Assembly (NCBI GenBank): GCA_002279765.1
Contig: NCCR01000344.1
Coordinates: forward strand, 1-8,672
DNA length: 8,672 nucleotides
From: Verrucomicrobia bacterium 12-59-8
Lineage (GTDB): Bacteria > Verrucomicrobiota > Verrucomicrobiae > Verrucomicrobiales > Verrucomicrobiaceae
Direction: 5' to 3'
The notes under the pieces were generated by a model. The model had not been told where the DNA came from and did no database searches. It saw only the letters and a program-made list of their open reading frames with translations. The translations under genes were made by a program, and so were the position numbers. Below are positions 1 to 6,982 of the stretch, piece by piece (the first letter of the stretch is position 1; every line of letters begins with the position of its first letter).

Positions 1-2
1 AT

Positions 3-242
3 GCAGCCGACAGCAAGACGAACGCTGCGGTGTATCGTGAAGTGGCCGTCGAAGTGAGGCTGCGCGGGGATCAAACGACGCTGCTGGGCTGGCTGGCCAC
101 GCTGCAGTCGCCGGAAAAGTTTCAAGCCATCAAGCAGCTTGAACTGGAGATCGACGCCAAGGCCAAGGAAAAGACACCGCAGGCATTGTGCAACCTCGTC
201 CTGGCGCGCTGGTTCAAACCTGAAGCAGGATTCCAGCCATGA
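3..242 (+). CDS. PilO/GspM-like inner-membrane assembly protein, C-terminal part only
   Basis: The frame is open from the left edge, so this is the last 79 codons of a longer gene that starts outside the window. The visible part reads as the C-terminal ferredoxin-like domain of the PilO/GspM family: a strand 'YREVAVEVRLRGD', a helix 'TTLLGWLATLQSPEKF', then a strand 'AIKQLELEID'. In this family the domain sits in the periplasm below a single N-terminal membrane helix and helps join the inner-membrane platform to the secretin. The TGA stop (240-242) overlaps the ATG of the next gene by four bases, which suggests translational coupling. The GTG at 30 lies inside the domain and is not a credible start. 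Family membership is judged from the pattern of residues and from the position two genes ahead of a secretin; PilO and GspM cannot be separated on this fragment. Confidence 0.7.
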   Translation, partial: AADSKTNAAVYREVAVEVRLRGDQTTLLGWLATLQSPEKFQAIKQLELEIDAKAKEKTPQALCNLVLARWFKPEAGFQP

Positions 243-1018
243 AAGCGCTTTTCACCACTCTGATGATGCTGTGCGCGGCGCTGTGCCTGCGCGCGCAGTC
301 CATCGTGCCGACTGAGTCGCCGCCGCTCACGACAACCGATCTGCTGCCGCTGCCGGGAGATGAACTCGATCCCACACTGGCACCACTGCCGACGAAGGAG
401 CCGGTGCCTGCGCCCGCCGCGCCGGTGGATCCCGACCTGCCGCAACCCTTTGATGCGACCTCTTTGAGCGCGATCATTCAAAACTCCCCCTTCACCCGCA
501 TCGTCAGCATATCCGATTCCCTCGTGCTCACGGGCATGGCCTACGTCAACGGCAAACCGATTGTGACCATCTTTGACAAAAACGAGAAGCAATCCCTGGT
601 CGTCACGGAAGAGCCCAACCTCAAGGGCTGGAAGCTGATGGAAGCGCTGCCCACCACCAACATCGAGCGTGCGCAGGCAAAAATCGCCATCGGGGGGGAA
701 ACCTTCAGCATCCGACACAGCGTGCTCGACAAGAACGACCTGACGAAAGGCAAAAGCGACAAGGGCGACAAAGGCGACAAAGGCCCGCGCGGAGACTCCT
801 CAGGCGGAGACCGCTTCAACCGCAGCAATCGCGGCCCCAGCGAGGAAGACCGGAAAAAATACGAAAGCCTCTCCGAGAAGGCCAAGGATAAATTCCGCAA
901 TGCCATGCGTGAAAAGTTCAGCGATGAAAAATTCCGCAACGCTCCTGAGGAAGAGCGCCGCAATGCCATACGCACCATGTTTGACAAGATCCAAAAAGAC
1001 GACGGCGGGGGCAAATAG
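239..1018 (+). CDS. Secreted PilP/GspC-like protein with collagen-like tract and charged helical tail
   Basis: A 259-residue protein with a signal peptide (residues 1-19, likely cut after 'CLRA'). A Pro-rich linker follows (about 24-72), then a small domain (about 78-162, 'NSPFTRIVSISDSLVLTGMA' through 'AIGGETFSIRHS'). Its beta-rich pattern and gene position resemble the homology region of GspC/PilP, which contacts the secretin N0 domain. After that come three DKG units (174-182) running into 'PRGD', a short collagen-like stretch. A highly charged, probably helical tail rich in Lys, Arg, Glu and Asp (about 195-254) ends the protein. The start overlaps the stop of the PilO/GspM-like gene, with a weak AGGA (227-230) eight bases upstream. 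A 49-base gap separates it from the secretin gene. The PilP/GspC role is inferred mainly from context; the collagen-like tract and tail are not part of either family as I know it. The gene model itself is secure. Confidence 0.75.
   Translation: MKALFTTLMMLCAALCLRAQSIVPTESPPLTTTDLLPLPGDELDPTLAPLPTKEPVPAPAAPVDPDLPQPFDATSLSAIIQNSPFTRIVSISDSLVLTGMAYVNGKPIVTIFDKNEKQSLVVTEEPNLKGWKLMEALPTTNIERAQAKIAIGGETFSIRHSVLDKNDLTKGKSDKGDKGDKGPRGDSSGGDRFNRSNRGPSEEDRKKYESLSEKAKDKFRNAMREKFSDEKFRNAPEEERRNAIRTMFDKIQKDDGGGK
758..784 (+). repeat. Three-copy 9-base tandem repeat encoding DKG
   Basis: GACAAGGGC followed by two copies of GACAAAGGC, in frame, giving DKG-DKG-DKG. It lies in the collagen-like part of the PilP/GspC-like gene. 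Such short in-frame units can change copy number by replication slippage without breaking the frame. Confidence 0.85.
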
Positions 1019-1067
1019 CCCGCTCCGCTGAAGCTCACCCACGCCAATCACGCCACATCCCTTTCGC

Positions 1068-3741
1068 ATGCATCGTTGTCTTCCTGTTCTCATCACGTTT
1101 TTGTTTGCCATCTCCGCAGTTGTTCGCGGGCAGAGCATCGTCCCACCAGCACCGCTGCCCGCACCCGCTGCGCCTGAAGCACCCGCATCTGCCCCTGCCG
1201 CCACCGCCCCCCCTGCGGCAGCAGCACCACCAGCACTTCCCGCAGCAGAAGACACCACACCCGCAGCACCGCCCGATGGCGCACGCCCGCCTGGCGGAGG
1301 CCCTGGCGGTGGCTTTCCGGGTGGTGGTCGCAGTGGTTTTGGCCGCCGGAGCGGTGGCTTCGGTCCACCAGGAGGCATGGGAGCTGAAGGGGCCGGCGCA
1401 CCGGGTGAAGCGGAGTCATTCCAGATCACCGGCGACAACGTCATGATGCAGTTTGCCAACAATCCGGTGGCCGACCTGCTGGCGATCTATGAAAAGCTCA
1501 CGGGCTACACGCTGATCAAGGACACCAACATCTTCGAAGGTGCCACCATCAGCCTCGTCACGCCCAAGCAGGTGCCCAAAGCCGAAGCCATCAAGCTGAT
1601 TGAGGCTTCCCTGCTGGCCAACGGCTACGCCATCGTGACCGAACCTGGCAGCAGCAGCGCCAAGATTCTGCCGGCACGCAATCAGAGCGCCAATGCCGTC
1701 CAGTTCTCCCATGGGGTGCGGTTTTATACCAGCGCCAAGGACATTCCCGACGGTGAAAGCATCGTGTCCTACTTCATGAAGCTTGATTTCCTCGATCCCG
1801 AGGAAGCCGCCAGCATGTTCTCCGGTCACGTCGGCCTGGGTGCGTATGGCCGCATCACCCCGGTCACCTCTCCACCTGGACTGCTGATCACGGAAAGCGC
1901 CACGATCGTCAAGCAGCTCATCGGCATTCGCGAAGCCATTGATCTCGGTGACACCGGCTCTTCGCTTGTGACGAAGTTCATTGCCATCAAGTTCGCCGAC
2001 GCCGCCGTCATTGCGCAGATCATTCAGGCCACGCTGAATGCCCAAGCCCAGGAAAAAGAATCCAAAGGCGTGAACACGATTCGAGGAGCGGCCGCCAGTG
2101 ATGGTAAAGAAAAAGGCGGAGACAACAAGGACGCGCCAAGGCCACCCTCCTCCGCGCAAGCTAACACGCAATTTTCGAGTCAAAACCTCCAGACCCCGCA
2201 GCCGAGCACACAGGTCGTTGCGGACACGCGCTTGAATCAGATTCTGGTTGTCGCCTCGCCGCTTGATTACACGTACGTGGCCAGCCTCATCGCCGAGTTT
2301 GACAAACCTCTCGAAAATACGGAGCCCTATGAGCGCAAACTCAAGTACGCCGCCGCGCTCGATGTCCTGAGTGCGCTGGTGGACCGGCTGCAGGAGGTGA
2401 ATACCGGCACCACCCAACTGCCCGGCGGAGGCAGCATCCAGCAGCAGCGCCAGCAGGTGCTGGCCACAAACAGCAGCCAGCTCCTCGGCGGCCGCACGAC
2501 TCAGGGCACACGTGGCGGCGTGGTGGGCAACACGGCCGCCTCCACATCCGGATCTGACACTGCCAGCTCGACCACAGGAACCACCGGCACAACATCGACC
2601 GCAGGCAGCACCGGAAGTTCACGTGCCGATGTCGTCTCCGGCCCCACGGAAAACAATGCTCCGGTCTCCGTGCTTGTCGGCAAGTCCCGCATCGTCGCAG
2701 ACCCGATGTCGAACACCATCATTGTCATGGGTCGGCAGGAGGAGATCGAAAAAGTTGATGCCCTGCTCGACAAACTCGACCGCAAGCCTTCCCAGGTTTA
2801 CCTTGCCACCGTCATCGGCGAACTGACCCTGACCGACACGATGATCACCGGGGTGGATTACATCTCCTCCCTGACCAACAAGAGATTCACCGCCAGCAGC
2901 ATCACCAACCGCACGGACATCCTCGGCGGGACAGGCGGCGCGGGGCGCGCCATCAATGACCTGCGCACCAATGCCATCACCACGCCCTTTGGCCCCACCT
3001 CCGGCCTGAATCTGTATGGTGCCGCCGGCAGCGGCCTGGGCATCTTCCTCAATGCGCTGCAGACCAACAGCAATTTCAAAGTCCTTCTCCAGGCCCTCCA
3101 TTTTCGCCCTGAACAACAAGAAGGCGGTCATCTCATCCGGACGCAAAGTGCCTTATCCGGCGAGCACCGTGACCAATGCCTCCAACCTCAACGGCACCGT
3201 CACCTCCACCACGAGCTATCTCGACGTGGTGCTGAAACTCGAGGTGGTGCCGCTGATCAATACCGATGGCGAGGTCACGCTGACCATTTCTCAAATCAAC
3301 GACACGCTCATCGGCACGCAGCTCATCACGCCAAATCTAGTGCCCATCATTGGAACTGAGCAGCTCGTCACCTCCGTCACCATCCCGGACCGCAACACGA
3401 TCGTGCTCGGCGGCCTGATTTCCGAGGAGAAAAACCTCGCCCAAAACGGCATCCCCTTCCTGGGCAAAATCCCCGGTCTGGGCAAGCTCTTCCGCACGGA
3501 CAACAACAGCGTGACCCGCAAAGAGCTGATCGTTTTCATCCAGCCGCAGGTCGTGACGGACACCGAGAGCGTGCGCGAGACCTCCCTGAGCGAAGACATC
3601 CGCACCACTGCGGGCTCACAGGCCGCCCAGCGATTTCCACAAGTCCCGCCGCCGCCTGAGCCAGAGCCTGTCGAAGTGCCAGCCAAGAAGAAGAACTTCT
3701 TCCAGCGCATGTTCAGCCGCGACCCGAAGACGCAGCAATGA
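1068..3741 (+). CDS. gspD: GspD/PilQ-family secretin, frame broken by one extra base
   Basis: Outer-membrane secretin, 890 residues once one extra base near 3084-3090 is removed. Layout of the repaired protein: signal peptide 1-21; Ala/Pro-rich (about 26-67) and Gly/Pro-rich (about 68-116) linkers; N0 about 118-205; N1 about 229-303; N2 about 301-411, with a disordered insert at about 329-380; N3 about 419-575, with a long Gln/Ser/Thr/Gly insert (about 446-530); secretin barrel from about 578. Barrel landmarks are 'NNKKAVISSGRKVPYP', 'TIPDRNTIVLGGL' and 'IPFLGKIPGLGKLFR' (795-809). The tail is Pro-rich, then basic. Four N domains fit GspD better than PilQ, although the gene order upstream is pilOPQ-like. 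The first frame continues past the break to a stop at 3359, giving 763 residues with about 90 wrong ones and most of the barrel lost. The second frame is open from before the break to 3741. No Shine-Dalgarno is visible before the ATG. Family assignment is secure; whether the gene works depends on the break being real. Confidence 0.9.
3081..3093 (+). other. Frame break inside the secretin barrel
   Basis: Up to the CTT codon at 3084-3086 the secretin reads '...NSNFKVL'. From TCC at 3088 a frame one base later reads 'SRPSIFALNNKKA', the expected continuation of the family's 'kvLs.Psi.t.nNk.A' stretch. Dropping one base among 3084-3087 restores the gene. The site (CCTTCTCC) is not a homopolymer or a classical slippery heptamer. 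Confidence 0.85.
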
Positions 3742-3828
3742 CGGGTGGGACGCGCAGAGGGGCAAATCCAGCCAAGATCGAGACAGGATTCCTTGACCAT
3801 TGGGGCTCTTGACCGTTGACTGGGAGCC
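3742..3828 (+). promoter_or_regulatory. Short gap with three TTGAC-type repeats before the epimerase gene
   Basis: This 87-base gap separates the secretin from the epimerase gene. It contains TTGACC at 3793-3798, TTGACC at 3809-3814 and TTGAC at 3816-3820. These resemble -35 boxes, but the bases 17 positions further on (TTGACT at 3816-3821 after the first copy) are a poor -10 match. It may hold a promoter or an operator; nothing here proves either. No terminator hairpin was seen after the secretin stop. Confidence 0.25.
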
Positions 3829-4812
3829 TTGCACTTCGAGATCAAAACCCTTCATCTCATCGAGCCTTTTCGCATCGCTCACGGTACCTCCGCCACGCGC
3901 CAGGTGCTCCGTGTCTCGAATGGGGAACTCGTCACTGAGGCTCCGTTTGTACCCTACTATGGAGAAGATCCGGCGCAGACGCTGGCCGTGCTCCATCAAG
4001 CCGTGCTGCCTGAAGTACTGCCGCGCACTGCGGGCCTGGCGCTCAATCTGCTGCGGCATGACATCATTGGCCACCAGACCGACCGACCGCTGGCGGCTTA
4101 TGCGCAGGCTAAGCTGGGAACGCCCGTGCATCATACACCGCCTGGCTGCCGCTCCTTCAGCATTCCCGAGGATCTCGACATTTTTGCGGACAAGGTTCGC
4201 GACATCGCTCAGCAATTTCCCGTGCTCAAACTCAAGCTCGGCTCCGGTGATCTGGGGCTGGACATTGCCATCGTCTCCGTGGCTCGCTACGCTGCGCCGC
4301 ATGCGAAACTGCTGCTGGATGTGAACGGTGGCTGGGACATGGCGGAAGCGCCGCTCATGATCGAAAAGCTGGCGGAATACAGCCCGGCGCTGATCGAGCA
4401 GCCCATTCACCACCGCCTCGGCGTCGAAGGCTGGGTGGAACTGCGGGCGCTGCTACCGGGCAATCCACCGCCGATCTTCGCCGATGAAAGCGTGCAAACG
4501 GTGGAGGACATCGTGGCGCTGGCCGATTTCGTGGATGGAGTGAACATCAAGCTGCTCAAGAGCGGCAGCTTTGACGCGGCTGTGGCCATGATCGCGGCGG
4601 CGAAAGAGCACAGTCTGCAGATCCTCCTGGGCTGCATGATTGAAACCAGCCTGGGCACCACGGCGGCTGCGCACCTGGCACCGTGGGCGGACTGGATCGA
4701 CCTCGACGGGCATTTCTACGTCGCGAATGACGACTTCGCGGGCATCACGTATGATGCCAGTGGCAACCTCATCATGCCAGACCGCCCCGGCATTGGCGCT
4801 GTACCGCGATGA
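3829..4812 (+). CDS. Dipeptide epimerase (L-Ala-D/L-Glu epimerase type), enolase superfamily
   Basis: A 327-residue enolase-superfamily enzyme, no signal peptide, so cytoplasmic. The capping domain opens with 'EPFRIAHGTSATRQVL' and contains 'YYGEDP'. Barrel residues expected of the family are all present: the K-x-K acid/base pair at 134/136 ('LKLKLG'), metal ligands Asp164 ('LLDVNGGW'), Glu190 ('IEQP') and Asp219 ('ADES'), and the opposing Lys241 ('NIKLLKSG'). The late 'DLDG' motif (Asp291, Asp293) is the DxD that grips the dipeptide amino group in known L-Ala-D/L-Glu epimerases (YcjG/YkfB), which use it to recycle murein peptides. The start is TTG at 3829: an in-frame TGA at 3817-3819 blocks any real extension, and the family begins at this point. 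GGGAG lies only two bases from the TTG, too close for a normal ribosome site. The stop overlaps the M20 gene by four bases. The family is secure; substrate specificity could vary towards other dipeptides. Confidence 0.88.
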   Translation: MHFEIKTLHLIEPFRIAHGTSATRQVLRVSNGELVTEAPFVPYYGEDPAQTLAVLHQAVLPEVLPRTAGLALNLLRHDIIGHQTDRPLAAYAQAKLGTPVHHTPPGCRSFSIPEDLDIFADKVRDIAQQFPVLKLKLGSGDLGLDIAIVSVARYAAPHAKLLLDVNGGWDMAEAPLMIEKLAEYSPALIEQPIHHRLGVEGWVELRALLPGNPPPIFADESVQTVEDIVALADFVDGVNIKLLKSGSFDAAVAMIAAAKEHSLQILLGCMIETSLGTTAAAHLAPWADWIDLDGHFYVANDDFAGITYDASGNLIMPDRPGIGAVPR

Positions 4813-6020
4813 ATGTTTCTCTTCTTCAATCTGCCGCTGAACGTCATCTCCCAGCCGCGCTGGATTTCTTGCGCCGCCTCGTGGCCATCAATAGCTTCAC
4901 CGCCAATCCTGCGGGTGTGGATGAAGTGGCCCGGCTGACGGCAGCAGCTTTTGCCCCGCTGGGTTTTGAGGCTGAACTTGCGCCCTGCACCACTCCGGGC
5001 ACCGGGCACCATCTCTTTCTCACGCGTCGCGGTCAGGGTGGAGAACCCATCGTGCTCGTCACGCATTCTGACACGGTGTTTCCGGCGGAGGAGGAACGGC
5101 TGAATGATTTCAAATGGGATGAGCGCCCGAATGAAGGGCGCATCTATGGACCGGGAACCGTCGATAACAAAGGCGGCACCGCCTTGATCTGGCTGATCCT
5201 GCAAAGCCTGCGGGATGCCGCCCCGGAAGTCTTTGCACGCACGCACTGGCTCGTGGCAGCGAATGCGGCTGAAGAAATCATTGGGGATGATTTTGGCCGC
5301 GCCACCGCCGAACGGTGCGGAGGGAAAGCGCGTGCGGTGCTGGTGTTTGAAGGCGGGCCGATGGATGAACGTGGCTGGCACATTGTGACCTCGCGCAAAG
5401 GCCGCAGCGCCTGGAAACTCAGAGCCGAAGGCAAAGCCGCGCATGCGGGGAGCAAGCACCACGAAGGCATCAACGCCATCGACGCGCTGGCCCGCGTGCT
5501 GCCGGACATCGCCGTGCTGACGAATGCGGAGGCGGAACGCACGGTGAACATCGGAATGATTCAGGGCGGCACGGTGGTCAATCGTGTGCCGCATGAAGCG
5601 GTGGCGGAGTGGGAGTGCCGGGCCACGGAGCCTGGCGCATTGCAGCATGCGGATGATTTTTTTGCAACGCTCAGCGGCACGGCGGCGAATGGCGCGAGAC
5701 TCACGGCGGAACGCATCGGCCACACTGCGGCGTGGCCCGGTGGCGTGGAGTCTGAAGCGCTCTTTCACCTCTGGCATGAGGCCGCTGCGATGATGAACCT
5801 TGCGGCGGTCTCGGTGCCACGCGGTGGCTTGAGCGATGCGAACCACCTGTGGCACCTCGCGCCGACGCTGGATGGTCTTGGTCCCTATGGGGCTAATGCG
5901 CACTGCTCTGAACGCACGGCTGATGGGAGCAAGCTGCCGGAGTATGTGGAGCCGGGGTCGTTTGTGCCGAAGGCGGTGATGAATGGGCTGGCGCTGATGA
6001 AGCTGGTTACAGCCCCTTAG
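4809..6020 (+). CDS. M20-family metallopeptidase (carboxypeptidase G2/dipeptidase-like)
   Basis: A 403-residue di-zinc peptidase without signal peptide, so cytoplasmic. The catalytic set of the M20 family is complete: His86 and Asp88 in 'VTHSDTVFP', bridging Asp119 in 'YGPGTVDNKGG', the Glu155-Glu156 pair in 'NAAEEIIG' (general base and zinc ligand), Glu181 in 'VFEGGP', and His365 in 'YGANAHCSE'. The dimerisation (lid) domain is inserted at about 190-300 and carries His212 in 'GKAAHAGSKHHEGINAI'. Length and motif spacing match carboxypeptidase G2-like members, which release C-terminal glutamate or act on dipeptides. The ATG overlaps the epimerase stop by four bases, so the two are very likely co-translated; L-Ala-L-Glu made by the epimerase would be a fitting substrate (inference). 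No Shine-Dalgarno is visible, in line with coupling. The 3' end overlaps the convergent SMP-30 gene by 14 bases. Confidence 0.9.
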   Translation: MNVSLLQSAAERHLPAALDFLRRLVAINSFTANPAGVDEVARLTAAAFAPLGFEAELAPCTTPGTGHHLFLTRRGQGGEPIVLVTHSDTVFPAEEERLNDFKWDERPNEGRIYGPGTVDNKGGTALIWLILQSLRDAAPEVFARTHWLVAANAAEEIIGDDFGRATAERCGGKARAVLVFEGGPMDERGWHIVTSRKGRSAWKLRAEGKAAHAGSKHHEGINAIDALARVLPDIAVLTNAEAERTVNIGMIQGGTVVNRVPHEAVAEWECRATEPGALQHADDFFATLSGTAANGARLTAERIGHTAAWPGGVESEALFHLWHEAAAMMNLAAVSVPRGGLSDANHLWHLAPTLDGLGPYGANAHCSERTADGSKLPEYVEPGSFVPKAVMNGLALMKLVTAP

Positions 6021-6958
6021 CCAGTGTCTTCACGCGCAGCAGGAACATGTCTGCGGTGATGTAGAGGGTGCTGTGGTCTGCGCCGCCAAAGGCGCAGTTG
6101 GCGGTGGCCTGGCCGGTGAGGATGCTGCCGAGATGTTTGCCGTCTTTGCTGATGATGAGGATGCCGCCGGGGCCGGAAGTCCAGACGTTGCCCTTGGTGT
6201 CCACCTTCATGCCATCGCAGCCGCCTTTGCGCTCGGCGCTTTTGAGGGGCTGTGCATTGAAGAAGACGCGGGCATTTTTTGCGGTGCCGTCGTCTTGGAG
6301 ATCGTAGGCCATGATGCGGGTGTTCTTGGGATCTGACACGGCGATGTAGAGTGTCTTTTGATCGGGGCTCAAGGCGATGCCGTTGGGGAAACGGAGGTCG
6401 GCTATGACGAGGGAGACTTTGCCGGCAGGGGTGACTGAGTACACGCCGTGCTGGGGGAGTTCGGGAGCTTCGCCTTTTTTCAGGCCGTAGGGGGGATCGG
6501 TGAAGAAGATGGTGCCGCTCTTTGCGATGACGAGATCATTGGGGCTGTTGAAGCGCTTGCCTTCATACTTGTCTGCGAGCGAGGTGAAACTGCCGTCTTT
6601 TTCCAGGCGTGCGATGCGGCGTTCGCCATGCTGGCAGAGGATGAGATTTCCCTGGGCATCGACTTGGAGGCCGTTGGAGCCTTGGCCGTCGCCGCTGAGA
6701 CTGCCGCTGGGTTTGAGGATGACCTTGGCTGCGGTATCGCCTTCCTTCCAGCCGAAGACGGTGTTCTCGGGAACGTCTGAGAAGACGATGCCGCCATCGC
6801 GCCAGACGGGGCCTTCGGACCAGTTGAAGCCGGAGGCGAGGACTTCGATTTTTGCGTCGAGGGAGAGCAGGGCGTCGAGGGTGGAAGGTGGGGATGGGGT
6901 CGGCGGCGAAGGCTGCGAGGGTGGTGGCGAGGAGGATGGAGAGAGGGCGGAGAAGCAT
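6007..6958 (-). CDS. Secreted SMP-30/gluconolactonase-type beta-propeller protein, frame broken after the signal peptide
   Basis: 316 residues after removal of one extra base near 6880-6900. The ATG at 6958-6956 opens a clear signal peptide (about residues 1-19, 'LSILLATTLAAFAAD'), 24 bases after the propeller gene stops. At about residue 25 the frame must shift by one base to enter the mature domain ('TLDALLSLDAKIEVLASGF'). The six-bladed SMP-30 metal set is present: Glu48 ('SEGPVW'), Asn140 ('SPNDLV'), Asn192 ('FPNGIALS') and Asp248 ('CDGMKVD'). Family members hydrolyse gluconolactone or related sugar lactones with one divalent metal; here the enzyme would act outside the cytoplasm. The mature-domain frame is open upstream to 7251, but that extension is Ser/Pro-rich shadow translation of the neighbouring gene without a signal peptide, so a start there would be false. 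No Shine-Dalgarno is seen. Exact substrate unknown. Confidence 0.85.
6880..6900 (-). other. Frame break between signal peptide and mature domain of the SMP-30 gene
   Basis: On the minus strand the signal-peptide frame runs '...AADPIPTF' (codon TTC at 6886-6884) and the mature frame starts 'TLDALL' (ACC at 6882-6880), leaving one surplus base (6883 or a neighbour). The stretch is rich in C runs (CCCC, CCCC, CCC), where read errors and slippage are common. Confidence 0.8.
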
Positions 6959-6982
6959 GAGGGTGGCGAGGGATAGGAATGC

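Noticed and set aside
30..32. GTG at 30 as the start of a 70-residue gene
   Set aside because: The frame is open to the window edge and the GTG lies inside the conserved domain, so the gene is truncated by the window.
1416..2417. 333-codon minus-strand open frame opposite the secretin
   Set aside because: Antisense shadow of the N0-N3 region; no start context or domain.
3016..3087. ATG at 3016 as a separate start for the C-terminal secretin piece
   Set aside because: The residues from 3016 to 3087 in that frame do not resemble secretin, and the true frame covers the region. The piece is a continuation after a frame break, not an independent gene.
4716..5903. 395-codon minus-strand open frame opposite the M20 gene
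   Set aside because: Arg/His-rich shadow of a gene with a complete catalytic set; no recognisable domain of its own.
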